Below, one piece after another: positions 19,212-30,313 of a DNA stretch of 64,000 nucleotides. Origin of the DNA: Methylobacterium sp. (GTDB taxonomy: Bacteria > Pseudomonadota > Alphaproteobacteria > Rhizobiales > Beijerinckiaceae); the NCBI RefSeq assembly GCF_019745455.1, contig NZ_JAIETD010000041.1:1-64000 (forward strand), written 5' to 3'. Numbering within the stretch: the stretch's first letter is position 1; each line of letters begins with the position of its first letter. The position numbers were made by a program, and so were the translations under genes. The notes under the pieces are model-generated. The model was not told where the DNA came from. It worked only from the letters and a program-made list of their open reading frames with translations, and made no database searches.

Positions 19212-19472
19212 TTACGCGGCAGCGGGCACCGGAACCAGGCGCGGACCGCCGATCTTCGATGCCGAGGCGCCGTGACGTTGCTGCCTCCCGAGATCGACGA
19301 GGGAGCTCAAGGCAGGGTCAGCAAAATCGAGGAGTTTGGCCTCGCGCCAGCGCAGCTTGAACTCCGGGACGCCCTTGGAGAACAGTCTGCGGCGAGGCTT
19401 CTTCTCCTCCACCAGCAGGATCAGCCTGCCGCCCCAGGTTCGCTTGAACCAGAACCGTCCTGTCAGATCCAC
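19212..19472 (-). CDS. Hypothetical protein, 86 aa
   Basis: Small basic protein, family not recognised. It begins at GTG 19472 with GAGGAG 7 bases upstream, which is a strong start signal, and reads MDLTGRFWFKRTWGGRLILLVEEKKPRRRLFSKG, a plausible beta hairpin followed by a basic patch. The C terminus is Ala/Pro-rich. The frame and the ribosome binding site are the only support. It lies alone in a gene-poor stretch beside the remnant of a glycosyltransferase. Confidence 0.5.
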   Translation of the reverse strand: MDLTGRFWFKRTWGGRLILLVEEKKPRRRLFSKGVPEFKLRWREAKLLDFADPALSSLVDLGRQQRHGASASKIGGPRLVPVPAAA

Positions 19473-19736
19473 GATGCCACTCCTCGGTCAGAGAGCTTGC
19501 CCAATGGCTCAGCTTGCCTCTCAACCGCCGCCGAAGGCCAAGGTTCATTCGAAGTCGCCTGTTCCTGCGAAAATCCGGGCGGATGCGGAAAGACGGTGTG
19601 TCTGCACGGCTCACCGGGGTCCGGGCAGGAATGTCCATTCCCAGACGCTGCCTGCGATCTCGAGCATGCTCTCGGGCTACGGAAGGCTGTTGCTCTGCAG
19701 CGGATGGCAAGTTGCAGGAGGAGGTGCTTCTGCTTG

Positions 19737-20000
19737 TTCTTCGGCGAGCACCCTTTCTGGAGGGAACGCGTCGCGGCATTGGGCACCGGTCCGCCCGCAC
19801 TTCCTGGGAGGGCTTGGTCGGCGGATCGCCTCGCCGAGGTGGTCGCCGCAACGGACGACCTATCGATCCGCCGCCGGGCAGTCGAACTCGGCGAGGTGAT
19901 CCGGCGGGAGGATGGCGAGACAGCCGCAGCCAAGTTCACCGAGGAGGCGGTGACCGAGAGAGTCCCGCGTTCCGTGCTTTCGGAGAACGTCAGCCATTGA
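19737..20000 (+). pseudogene. C-terminal remnant of a GT1/GT28-type glycosyltransferase
   Basis: The last 87 codons of this frame read like the end of an MGT/sterol-glucosyltransferase-type enzyme: FFGEHPFWRERVAALGTGPP is the donor-sugar (G-D-Q/H-x-F/W) region, ADRLAEVVAATDDLSIRRRAVELGEVIRREDG the closing helices. Upstream of 19737 the frame loses family character, and no other frame within a kilobase holds the missing 300 or more residues. It is therefore a 5'-truncated fragment without a start of its own. Confidence 0.55.
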
Positions 20001-20056
20001 ACCAAACCGGATCGCGCAGGTTGGCTGACGTCGAGCCTCAGGACCCAGGACGATCG

Positions 20057-20296
20057 ATGACTCGCTTCCTCTATGGTGCCCTCGTGGCGGCCGTCGTGGT
20101 CCCGATAAGCACCCCGGTTCCCGCGATCGCGCAGAGCCCGGCCAAGGACTTCCTGTTCCAGGAACAGCGCTTCAGCAGAGCCTGCAGGCCGCCGCTCAAG
20201 TATGCGGCTGGGGCCTGCGTCCGCCGCTGTCCTGCCGGTTATGAGGATATGGGCCGAACCTGCCGGCAAAGGAGCATGCGGGGTAGTGGGCGCTGA
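20057..20296 (+). CDS. Small secreted protein, 79 aa
   Basis: Begins with a clear signal peptide (MTRFLYGALVAAVVVPISTPVPAIAQ), leaving a mature chain of about 53 residues with four cysteines in a short span (ACRPP, ACVRRCPAGYEDMGRTCRQ) that could form two disulfides, and a basic tail. Similar short Cys-rich exported proteins are widespread in Methylobacteriaceae but have no known role. The start at 20057 follows a weak AGGA-like site. Confidence 0.6.
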   Translation: MTRFLYGALVAAVVVPISTPVPAIAQSPAKDFLFQEQRFSRACRPPLKYAAGACVRRCPAGYEDMGRTCRQRSMRGSGR

Positions 20297-20611
20297 CGCG
20301 TCCGACGCCGAACCGTCTGCCGAACGCGCTTGAGCGCGGGCGAGGTCCCGCATCACCTTGCCGGCCTCACGTCGGATCGACGTTCGTCAGCCTCGCCGCC
20401 CCTCTTCAGATCCGATGTCATGACGAAGAAGCGACGCTCCACGTCGCCAAGCAACCGCGATGATGCATGTGCCGCGTATGCTTGCGTGACCTGGGCGCTG
20501 CGAATCGCGAAACACTCGCGAAGCGCGACGAGCGGGAGTAGGATTGTCGGGCTTGGGCGCATGCGGGAGTGAACCCGCCGATCAATGCATGCCAGGCGGA
20601 TGGAGGTCGCC
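20297..20611. other. Gene-free stretch upstream of usp gene
   Basis: Open frames exist on both strands but their composition is Arg/Ser-rich, as expected of non-coding frames in GC-rich DNA. No repeat, tRNA or remnant is recognised. The last bases contain the GGAGG that serves the universal stress gene. Confidence 0.5.
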
Positions 20612-21430
20612 ATGGCTTTCGCCACAGTGATGGTCCCCCTCGACCTCGGCTCATGTTCGATGGGCCGCCTGAAGATCGGCGCCAGCGTGGCGGATCGCTT
20701 CGGCGCCCGGCTGATCGGGATCGCTGCCCGGCCGACCTTGCCGGCGAAGTTCTATGGCAAGGGCTCTTACATCAACACCGAGACCATAGAGCTGGCGTAC
20801 CGGCGTGTGGCCGACGACCTGGCACAAGTCGAAACAAAGTTCCGGACGCTCACCTCAAAGCTGACGAGGCCGGAGTGCCGGACGGCGCGAATTGACCCGA
20901 TGGCGTACCTGACGCAGCAGTCGAGGGCGGCGGATGTCGTGGTCGTCAATCGGTACGATGAGGAGAACAACGACGATTGGTGCTGCAGCATCGAGCCCGG
21001 CGAACTGATCCTGCGGATTGGCCGGCCCGTGCTCGTGGCTCCGCCGCATGTCGATAGCCTTGCCGCGCGCCGGATCGTCGTCGCTTGGAAGGACACGCGG
21101 GAGGCGCACCGCGCGCTCTGGGACGGGCTGCCTTTCCTCAAAGCTGCGGACGAGGTCTCGGTGGTCGCAGTCGGGGCCGAACCCGAGCAGTCCGGCGCAC
21201 GAGACGTCGTGGAGCACCTCGCCCAACATGGCGTGGCCGCGACGATCCTCTCGCATCCCGGCTCCCATGCCGGGGTCGCCTCGGACATCCTCGCCATCGC
21301 CAAGCGGGTGGATGCGGATCTGATCATCGCCGGAGCCTACGGCCACTCGCGCATGCGGGAGATGATGTTCGGCAGCGTGACCCGAAAGCTCCTCCAGGAG
21401 GCCCCGATCTGCTGCCTCATGAGCCATTAG
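20612..21430 (+). CDS. Universal stress protein, UspA family
   Basis: A 272 aa protein with two Usp-like halves: an N-terminal one (FATVMVPLDLGSCSMGRLKIGASVADRFGARLIGI) that has lost the nucleotide motif, and a C-terminal one (about residues 150-272) that keeps the ATP-binding G-x2-G-x9-G-S/T pattern in AGAYGHSRMREMMFGSVT. Proteins of this type respond to starvation and stress. GGAGG lies 6 bases upstream of ATG 20612, which decides the start over an ATG 27 bases earlier. It stands alone. Confidence 0.88.
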   Translation: MAFATVMVPLDLGSCSMGRLKIGASVADRFGARLIGIAARPTLPAKFYGKGSYINTETIELAYRRVADDLAQVETKFRTLTSKLTRPECRTARIDPMAYLTQQSRAADVVVVNRYDEENNDDWCCSIEPGELILRIGRPVLVAPPHVDSLAARRIVVAWKDTREAHRALWDGLPFLKAADEVSVVAVGAEPEQSGARDVVEHLAQHGVAATILSHPGSHAGVASDILAIAKRVDADLIIAGAYGHSRMREMMFGSVTRKLLQEAPICCLMSH

Positions 21431-21548
21431 TCCATGTGAGCGCGCCGGCGAGCGAATGGAAGCCTGTCACGGCTACGCGACGGGACGAAATACGCGCTGT
21501 CCCGTCAAAGAGGGTCGTCCCGCATGATGGCTCCTGCACATGCGGCGA

Positions 21549-24095
<2,547 letters not shown>

Positions 24096-24155
24096 TTATA
24101 TAGGGGTGATCCCTTGGAATTGCATTGTTTTTGGGCGTGTGCAGACGCGCTTTCC

Positions 24156-25133
24156 TTAGACGCGAATGCCGCCCGCGCTCGCCTTCGACAGTCGATCGAC
24201 GGCGGAGGCCGACAGGGTCAGCGATACCGCCCCGATCAACTCGTCGAGTTGGGCCAGCGACGTCGCGCTGGCGATCGGCGCGGTCACGCCGGGGCGGGCG
24301 ATGAGCCAGGCGAGCGCCACCTGGGCCGGCGTTGCGCCGTGCTCGGCCGCGACTCCGTCGAGAACGTCGAGGAGGGCGAAGCCGCGCGGGTTGAGGTATT
24401 TCTGGACGTTGCCGCCCCTCGCCCGGCCCTCGGCGGCATCGGGCGAGCGGTACTTTCCGGTGAGGAAGCCGGCGGCGAGGGAGAAATACCCAATGACGCC
24501 GATCCCCTGGCGCCGGCAGAGCGGCTCGAGTTCGCTTTCGTAGCCGGCGCGTTCGGCGAGGCTGTAATCGGGCTGCAGGCACTCGTAGCGCGGCAGGGAT
24601 CGCGCCTTGGCGACGTCGAGAGCCTGCCGCAGGCGAGCCGCGGAATAGTTCGAGGCGCCGATCGCCCGGACCTTGCCGGCCTTGATCAGGCGCTCGTAGG
24701 CGGCCAGCGTCTCCTCGATCGGTGTGGCGGCATCATCGAGATGCGACTGGTAGAGGTCGATCCGGTCGGTCTGCAGGCGGCGCAGCGACGCTTCGACCGC
24801 GTGCTCGATATGTGCGGCGGACAGGCCCTTGCCGGGGTCATTTTTGCCCGCCTGCCCCATATCCATCCCGACCTTGGTCGCGAGCACGATCTTTTCGCGA
24901 TGACCGCTTCGCTTGAACCAGTTGCCGATCACCGTCTCGGATTCGCCGCCCTGATGGCCTGAGGCCCAGCGCGAATAGACGTCGGCGGTATCGATGAAAT
25001 TCAGCCCGGACTCCACGAAGCGATCGAGGATCGCGAAGGAGGTCGCCTCGTCGGCGGTCCAGCCGAAGACGTTGCCGCCGAGGCAGAGCGGCGCCACGGA
25101 GAGGCCGGAGCGGCCGATCGGTCTTGCCTGCAT
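24156..25133 (-). CDS. Aldo/keto reductase
   Basis: NADPH-dependent oxidoreductase of the AKR superfamily, 325 aa. The catalytic tetrad can be placed: Asp and Tyr in FIDTADVYSRWASG, Lys in IVLATKVGMD, His in YQSHLDD. The NADPH-binding C-terminal part has ASATSLAQLDELIGA. The subtype resembles the YajO/Tas-like group of reductases acting on small aldehydes; the substrate is not predictable. The start at 25133 (MQARPIGRSGLSVAPLCLGG) is the usual family N terminus. Confidence 0.93.
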   Translation of the reverse strand: MQARPIGRSGLSVAPLCLGGNVFGWTADEATSFAILDRFVESGLNFIDTADVYSRWASGHQGGESETVIGNWFKRSGHREKIVLATKVGMDMGQAGKNDPGKGLSAAHIEHAVEASLRRLQTDRIDLYQSHLDDAATPIEETLAAYERLIKAGKVRAIGASNYSAARLRQALDVAKARSLPRYECLQPDYSLAERAGYESELEPLCRRQGIGVIGYFSLAAGFLTGKYRSPDAAEGRARGGNVQKYLNPRGFALLDVLDGVAAEHGATPAQVALAWLIARPGVTAPIASATSLAQLDELIGAVSLTLSASAVDRLSKASAGGIRV

Positions 25134-25217
25134 GGTCACCCTTTCGCGCAGCGGCTCCCGAGATTGCCATTTCGGCATACCACGATCCGCCCTTCACTCC
25201 AGGGCGTCATCCCCGGC

Positions 25218-25800
25218 TCAATCGCGAGGCGGCGGCCCCTTCGCCGCCGCCCGGCCAGCCTGGCGCCCCGAGAAGTGGCACCCGCCGAGGAAGGTGCACT
25301 CGAGCGAAGCCATAGCCCTGCATGCCGCCGAAGTCCGCGACCTCGCCGAACGCGTAGAGCCCCTCGATGATCGCGCCGTCCTGCCCGAAGACACGGGAAT
25401 CGAGGCCGGTGTTGAGCCCGCCGAAGGTCTTGCAACTGAGGGTCTTGCGGCTGAGAATCTTGCGGGTGAGGATGTTCATGCGCGCGGCGATGAGGGGGCC
25501 GTGGGCCGGATCGAGCATCGCATGGGGCCTCTCGGGGGCCAACGATCCTCGTCGCGGTCGAACCCCGCCGAGCCCATTTAGTCCTGTCGGGCGAGATCGA
25601 GGCAATCGCGGATGCGCAGGCGCCGCTGCCCGGGAGAATCGACGAGGAAGAGGCCGCCAAGCGACCAGAACGTCTGACCGCCGACATTCTGCTCCGGCTC
25701 CTGGTCGACGACGGTGACGCGCTTGACCGCGCGGGTCAATCCGGTGGCGGCCACGAGGCCGACGAGCCCCGCGTGGAGACCCTGCGGGCCGATGAGCCGG
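25218..25800 (-). pseudogene. Decayed FAD-binding dehydrogenase (KstD-like)
   Basis: Reading from 25800 down, the frame shows GLVGLVAATGL, VTVVDQEPEQNVGGQTFWSL and GGLFLVDSPGQRRLRIRD, the N-terminal FAD region of FAD-binding dehydrogenases, then a stop (TAA at 25580-25578) exactly where a conserved Trp codon should be, with MGSAGFDRDEDRWP still readable after it. About 380 middle codons are missing. A second frame resumes with MLDPAHGPLIAARMNILTRK and GLYAFGEVADFGGMQGYG, and after a frameshift near 25305 a third gives LECTFLGGCHFSGRQAGRAAA up to a stop at 25218. The start codon and the GxGxxG motif are also worn. Non-functional. Confidence 0.8.
25426..25470. repeat. Three tandem 15-base units in the pseudogene
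   Basis: GGTCTTGCAACTGAG, GGTCTTGCGGCTGAG and AATCTTGCGGGTGAG follow one another. In the dead dehydrogenase frame they encode three copies of a five-residue unit (LTRKI, LSRKT, LSCKT) where intact relatives have one. It is a small slippage-type expansion. Confidence 0.7.
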
Positions 25801-26010
25801 CGGGTGCGGACTCGAAGGCGGAGTGTGCCGGGGTTGTTGCCGCTACCTTGCTGACGAGTGCCTTGGGTGCGGCGCTGATCGGCGCGCAGCTCCAGGCCGC
25901 AGCAGGGTTACCACCGGGCACCCTGTCGGCGTTGGCTGCCGAGGCGAAGGAGAGGCTCCGGACGGGGGCGACTTAGGCATCCTTCCCTGCAGAGCGGTGA
26001 ATGCCCTTGG

Positions 26011-26469
26011 CTAGCGGATCGGGGTAACTCTGCCGGCCTTCTCCGGCGGGATCGAGTAGGTTCCCGTCGCGTGGCAGACGAGGTCCTCCGAGCCCGCCTC
26101 GGTGATCAGCACTTCGCCGACCGCGAGGCGCCGCCCGAGCTTGAACAGCCTCGCATCGGCCACGAGCCCCGTCGGGCCGGGCTTGCGCAAGAAATTGAAG
26201 CTCAGGTTCGTCGTCACCGCGAGGCCGACGGGGCCGATATTGGCGAGGATCGCGGCATAGAGGGCGAGATCGGCCAGCGCCATCATCGCAGGACCCGAGA
26301 CGGTGCCGCCGGGGCGCAGGAAGCGGTCGTGGTGGTCCATCCGCATGGTGGCGCTCAAGGGGCCGACCGCTTCGAGATGGTAGGAGCGCCCGCCATGGTG
26401 CATCTGCGGGAACTCCCGCTCGAGGAACGCGACGGTCTCGTCCAGCGACATCAGGGGTGGGGTGCTCAT
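26011..26469 (-). CDS. PaaI-family hotdog thioesterase
   Basis: Acyl-CoA thioesterase of the 4HBT/PaaI hotdog fold, 152 aa. Seen: the central helix with PGGTVSGPAMMALADLALYAAIL and the strand LAVTTNLSFNFLRKPG that lines the substrate pocket. The substrate is not predictable. The start at 26469 (MSTPPLMSLDETVAFLE) leaves a 46-base spacer to the divergent CoA-binding gene. Confidence 0.88.
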   Translation of the reverse strand: MSTPPLMSLDETVAFLEREFPQMHHGGRSYHLEAVGPLSATMRMDHHDRFLRPGGTVSGPAMMALADLALYAAILANIGPVGLAVTTNLSFNFLRKPGPTGLVADARLFKLGRRLAVGEVLITEAGSEDLVCHATGTYSIPPEKAGRVTPIR

Positions 26470-26515
26470 GCCTCGATCTTGCAGCACGCCCGGCAATGCC
26501 CGACAAGTCGGCACC

Positions 26516-27067
26516 ATGAGCCATCCGACCCGAAATCTCGACCACCGCCAGATCGCCTATCCGGACGCGATGATCCGCGGGCTGCTGACGCGCACCCGCA
26601 CCATCGCCCTCGTCGGCGCCTCGTCGAACCCGGCCCGGCCGAGCTGGATCGTGCTCAAATACCTCCTCAGCCGCGGCTACGACGTCACCCCGGTCAATCC
26701 GGGCCTCGCCGGCCAGACCCTGCTCGACAAGCCGGTGGTGGCCCGCCTCGCCGACTTGCCCGGCCCTATCGACATGGTCGAGATCTTCCGCAGCTCGGAC
26801 GCCGCCGGCGGTCTCGTCGACGAGGCCCTCGCGCTTCCGGTCCTGCCCAAGGTGATCTGGATGCAGCTCGGCGTCCGAGACGACGAAGCCGCCGCCCGCG
26901 CGGAGGCCGCAGGCGTGACCGTGGTGATGAACCGCTGCCCTAAGATCGAGTACGGGCGGCTCTCGGGCGAGATCGGGTGGTCGGGCGTGAACTCGCGGAT
27001 CATCAGCGCGAGGAAGCCCGTGCTTGGCGGCAAGGGCGTACAGCGGCTGACGATCGAGCGGGGTTAG
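26516..27067 (+). CDS. CoA-binding domain protein (YccU-like)
   Basis: Small Rossmann-fold protein of the CoA_binding_2 family, 183 aa. Seen: IALVGASSNPARPSWIVLKYLLSRGYDVTPVNPG (nucleotide-binding loop), DMVEIFRSSDAAGGLVDEAL, and VIWMQLGVRDDEAAARAEAAGVTVVMNRCPKIEY with the family's conserved Cys-Pro-Lys. These proteins bind CoA or acyl-CoA; the role is not established. Divergent from the thioesterase, which may hint at shared acyl-CoA chemistry. Confidence 0.9.
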   Translation: MSHPTRNLDHRQIAYPDAMIRGLLTRTRTIALVGASSNPARPSWIVLKYLLSRGYDVTPVNPGLAGQTLLDKPVVARLADLPGPIDMVEIFRSSDAAGGLVDEALALPVLPKVIWMQLGVRDDEAAARAEAAGVTVVMNRCPKIEYGRLSGEIGWSGVNSRIISARKPVLGGKGVQRLTIERG

Positions 27068-27187
27068 ACCGGGGCGGGAATGCCGCTCCGGCCACTTCTG
27101 CGCTGCCTCCCCAACGCGAAACATAGCTCCGTCTCAGGATGTTCTCTCCACACACGCCACCCAACGGCGCAGCGGGGAGAACACATC

Positions 27188-28360
27188 ATGAGGGCACTCG
27201 TCTGGCACGGCGCGCAGGATATCCGCTGCGATACGGTTCCCGATCCCGAGATCGAGCAGGACCGAGATGTCATCATCAAGGTCACGGCCTGCGCCATCTG
27301 CGGCTCCGACCTTCACCTCTACGACCACTTCATGCCCGGCATGGAGAAGGGCGACATCATGGGCCACGAGACCATGGGCGAGGTCGTCGAGGTCGGCAAA
27401 GGAATCAACGGTGCCTTGAAGAAGGGTGACCGGATCGTCGTGCCGTTCACGATCATCTGCGGCGAGTGCGACCAGTGCAAACGCGGCTTCTTCTCGGTCT
27501 GCGAGCGCTCGAACCGCAACAAGGCCATGGCCTCCAAGGTGTTCGGCAGCACCACGGCGGGCCTGTTCGGCTACACCCACCTCACCGGCGGCTATCCAGG
27601 GGGGCAGGCGGAGTATCTGCGCGTACCCTATGCCGACGCGACCCACATCAAGGTGCCCGACAGCCTCACCGACGAGCAGGTGCTGTTCCTGTCCGACATC
27701 TTCCCGACCGGCTGGCAGGCGGCGGTGCAATGCGACATCGAGCCGACCGACACGGTGGCGATCTGGGGCGCCGGCCCGGTCGGGCAGATGGCGATCCGCT
27801 CCGCGATCCTGCTCGGGGCCAAGCACGTCATCTGCATCGACAACGTGCCCGAGCGCCTGGAGATGGCGCGGGCCGGCGGCGCCTCGACCATCAACTTCTC
27901 CGACGAGAGCGTGATCGAGCGCCTGAACCAGATGACCTCCGGCAAGGGGCCGGAGAAATGCATCGATTCCGTCGGCATGGAGGCCCACGCCACGGCGACG
28001 ATCGATTCCATGGTCGACCGGGCCAAGCAGGCGGTGATGCTGGAGAGCGATCGCCCGCATGTCCTGCGCGAGATGGCCTATGTCTGCCGCTCTGCCGGCA
28101 CCCTCTCGATTCCCGGCGTCTATGGCGGCCTGATCGACAAGTTCCCGATGGGCATGGTCATGAACAAGGGCCTGACCATCCGCACCGGCCAGACCCACGT
28201 GAACCGCTGGACCGGCGACCTCGTCCGCCGGATCGAGGAGGGCCAGATCGACCCGTCCTTCGTCATCACCCACCGGGTCGGGCTCGAAGACGGTCCCGAG
28301 ATGTACAAGACGTTCCGCGACAAGAAGGACGGCTGCATCAAGGTCGTGATCAAGCCTTAA
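27188..28360 (+). CDS. Zn-dependent alcohol dehydrogenase (formaldehyde dehydrogenase-like)
   Basis: Medium-chain dehydrogenase of 390 aa. Catalytic zinc ligands lie in [13 protein letters not shown] and [13 protein letters not shown], structural-zinc cysteines in [17 protein letters not shown], and the NAD(P) loop in [11 protein letters not shown]. Its length and the insertion [34 protein letters not shown] are those of the glutathione-independent formaldehyde dehydrogenase group, many of whose members are general alcohol or threonine-type dehydrogenases. An AGCGGGGAGA site supports ATG 27188. An aldehyde-detoxifying role would suit a methylotroph, but this is inference. Confidence 0.9.
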   Translation: MRALVWHGAQDIRCDTVPDPEIEQDRDVIIKVTACAICGSDLHLYDHFMPGMEKGDIMGHETMGEVVEVGKGINGALKKGDRIVVPFTIICGECDQCKRGFFSVCERSNRNKAMASKVFGSTTAGLFGYTHLTGGYPGGQAEYLRVPYADATHIKVPDSLTDEQVLFLSDIFPTGWQAAVQCDIEPTDTVAIWGAGPVGQMAIRSAILLGAKHVICIDNVPERLEMARAGGASTINFSDESVIERLNQMTSGKGPEKCIDSVGMEAHATATIDSMVDRAKQAVMLESDRPHVLREMAYVCRSAGTLSIPGVYGGLIDKFPMGMVMNKGLTIRTGQTHVNRWTGDLVRRIEEGQIDPSFVITHRVGLEDGPEMYKTFRDKKDGCIKVVIKP

Positions 28361-28371
28361 GGGCGCACTTG

Positions 28372-28405
28372 CCCCTCTTCCCTCTCTTCCAGGCGGGGAG
28401 AGGGG
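28372..28405. terminator. GC hairpin after the alcohol dehydrogenase gene
   Basis: CCCCTCT and AGAGGGG form a 7-bp stem about 12 bases beyond the dehydrogenase stop. There is no run of T, so termination is only possible, not shown. It may instead be a short relative of the CCCCTCTCCC repeat seen near 39300 and 46100. Confidence 0.4.
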
Positions 28406-28436
28406 ATGCCTGCCCCCATCGTCGAGGAGAAATCCC

Positions 28437-28976
28437 ATGCGCTACGAAGGTCCCCGTTCCCCCCGTCGCGGTCATCCCGATACGGCCACCGATGCGCTCG
28501 CGCGCGGCCTTGGCTGGTTCTCCATCGGCCTCGGCCTCGTCGAGCTCCTGGCTCCCAAGGCCCTCGCCCGGGGTCTCGGGATGCGCGGCCAGGAGGGGCT
28601 CGTCCAGGCCTATGGTGCGCGCGAGGTCGCCACCGGCATCGGCATCCTGACCTCCGACGACCCGACGCCCTGGATCTGGGGCCGCGTCGCGGGCGATGCC
28701 CTCGACCTCGCGACCCTGGCCGCCGCCTACGAGGGCAATCCGAAGAAGGACAACCTCCTCCTCGCCGCCGCTGCCGTGGCCGGCGTCACCGCCCTGGACG
28801 CCGTCTGCGCCGATCGGCTGATGCGCTCGACCGCGGTGCCGCTGCCGCCGATCGGCAATTACCGGGCCCGCACGGGTTACCCCAAGGGGATCAGGGTCTC
28901 GCGCGGGGTCGCCAAGAATGTCGAGGGCAGCCGCGGAATGATGACGCCGGACGCCCTCAAGCCCTGGGCGGCGTGA
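28437..28976 (+). CDS. Hypothetical membrane protein, 179 aa
   Basis: A DUF4267-like small protein. After a short Arg/Pro N terminus it has weakly hydrophobic helices (GLGWFSIGLGLVELLAPKALARGLG, WGRVAGDALDLATLAAAY, LLLAAAAVAGVTALDAVCADRL). In many relatives this part is fused to a polyketide cyclase/dehydrase domain; here it stands alone. GAGGAGA precedes ATG 28437 at good spacing. It follows the alcohol dehydrogenase gene on the same strand after a GC hairpin. Function unknown. Confidence 0.75.
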   Translation: MRYEGPRSPRRGHPDTATDALARGLGWFSIGLGLVELLAPKALARGLGMRGQEGLVQAYGAREVATGIGILTSDDPTPWIWGRVAGDALDLATLAAAYEGNPKKDNLLLAAAAVAGVTALDAVCADRLMRSTAVPLPPIGNYRARTGYPKGIRVSRGVAKNVEGSRGMMTPDALKPWAA

Positions 28977-28979
28977 GGC

Positions 28980-30248
28980 CTATAACGCGCCGCGCGCGGT
29001 CTCCTGCATCATCCACACCGCGATGAAGCTCAAACCCGCCGCGACGGCGAGGTAGAGCCCGACCCAGCCGATCCCGCCCCAGGCGACGAGCTGCTGTGCC
29101 AGGTAAGGAGCGGCCGAGGCGCCGAGGATACCGGCGAGGTTGTAGCTCACCGAAGCGCCGGTATAGCGCACCCGCGTCGGAAACAGCTCGGGCAGGAGCG
29201 CCCCCATGGGCCCGAACAGCCAGCCCATGGCCAAGAGCCCGAGGCAGAGGAAGCCGAGGACCTTGGCCCCCTCCCCGCTCCCGAGCATCGGGCCGAGCAG
29301 CAGCCCGAGAAAGGCCGTGAAGGCGAGACCGGTGAGGAGGACGGGGCGCCGGCCGTAGCGGTCCGCCGCCCAGCCCGAGACCGGGATCGCCAGGGCCATG
29401 AAGATGACGGCGATGCATTCGAACAGCAGGAAGGTCGGCCGGCTGAAGCCGAGCGTCGTCGTGCCGTAGCTCAGGGCGAAGACCGTCGACAGGTAGAAGA
29501 TCGCGTAGCACGATACCATCGCGAAGGTGCCGAGCATGGTCGCGCGCAGGTGGCGGGTGAAGACGATGGCCAGGGGCACACGCTCTGGGGCGGACCGCGC
29601 CATCGCCGCCTCGAAGGCCGGCGTCTCGGCGAGCTTCAGCCGGACATAGAGGCCGACGCCGACCAGCACCGCCGATGCGAGGAACGGCAGGCGCCATCCC
29701 CAAGTCTGGAAATCCTCCGGGCTCAAGGAGACTGCCAAAGCCAGGAAGCCGAGATTGGCCGCGATGAAGCCGATCGGCGCCCCGAGCTGCGGGAAGATCC
29801 CGTAGAGCGCCCGTCGGCCCGGCGGCGCGTTCTCCACTGCCAGCAGGGCCGCGCCGCCCCATTCGCCGCCGAAGCCCAGGCCCTGGCCGAAACGCAGCAC
29901 GCAGAGGGCCGCGGGTGCCCACCAGCCGGCGGTGGCATAGGACGGCAGGCAGCCGATCAGCACCGTCGACAGCCCCATGATCATCAGCGAGGCCACCAGC
30001 GTCGCCTTGCGCCCGACCCGGTCGCCGAAATGCCCGAAGAACGCCGCGCCCATCGGCCGCGCGATGAAGGCGATGGCGAAGGTCGCGAAGGCCGCGAGCG
30101 TCTGCACCGCCGGATCGCCCGGCGGGAAGAAGATCGGCCCGATCACCAGGGCCGCGGCCGTGGCGTAGATGTAGAAGTCGTAGAACTCGATCGCCGTGCC
30201 GACGAAGCTGGCGATGAGGATGCGGGATGTGGGGACGGGCGCGGTCAT
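28980..30248 (-). CDS. MFS transporter, metabolite:H+ symporter type
   Basis: Twelve-helix major facilitator of 422 aa, in the metabolite:H+ symporter (MHS) group (shikimate, proline/betaine, alpha-ketoglutarate relatives). Seen: FVGTAIEFYDFYIYATAAALV in helix 1, the loop 2-3 motif GHFGDRVGRKATLVASLMIMGLSTVLIG, RFGQGLGFGGEWGGAALLAVENAPPGRRALYG, and GWAADRYGRRPVLLTG in the second half. The substrate is not predictable. It converges on the preceding gene with a 3-base spacer. Confidence 0.92.
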   Translation of the reverse strand: MTAPVPTSRILIASFVGTAIEFYDFYIYATAAALVIGPIFFPPGDPAVQTLAAFATFAIAFIARPMGAAFFGHFGDRVGRKATLVASLMIMGLSTVLIGCLPSYATAGWWAPAALCVLRFGQGLGFGGEWGGAALLAVENAPPGRRALYGIFPQLGAPIGFIAANLGFLALAVSLSPEDFQTWGWRLPFLASAVLVGVGLYVRLKLAETPAFEAAMARSAPERVPLAIVFTRHLRATMLGTFAMVSCYAIFYLSTVFALSYGTTTLGFSRPTFLLFECIAVIFMALAIPVSGWAADRYGRRPVLLTGLAFTAFLGLLLGPMLGSGEGAKVLGFLCLGLLAMGWLFGPMGALLPELFPTRVRYTGASVSYNLAGILGASAAPYLAQQLVAWGGIGWVGLYLAVAAGLSFIAVWMMQETARGAL

Positions 30249-30313
30249 GGGCCGCGCATTAGCCGAGCTTTGGCCGATGGAACAGCGCCCGGTCCGTTTC
30301 CTTGAAAGGGAGG

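Noticed and set aside
19463..20356. Minus-strand 297-residue frame over the glycosyltransferase remnant
   Set aside because: Ser/Arg/Pro-rich with no motif; the opposite strand carries recognisable glycosyltransferase and signal-peptide sequence.
20353..20625. Minus-strand 90-residue frame upstream of the usp gene
   Set aside because: Overlaps the start of the usp gene on the other strand and has no family or start signal.
25773..25976. Plus-strand 67-residue frame with an Ala/Leu-rich helix
   Set aside because: No ribosome binding site or family; overlaps the N-terminal end of the decayed dehydrogenase. It may be the remnant of another gene, but I cannot support it.
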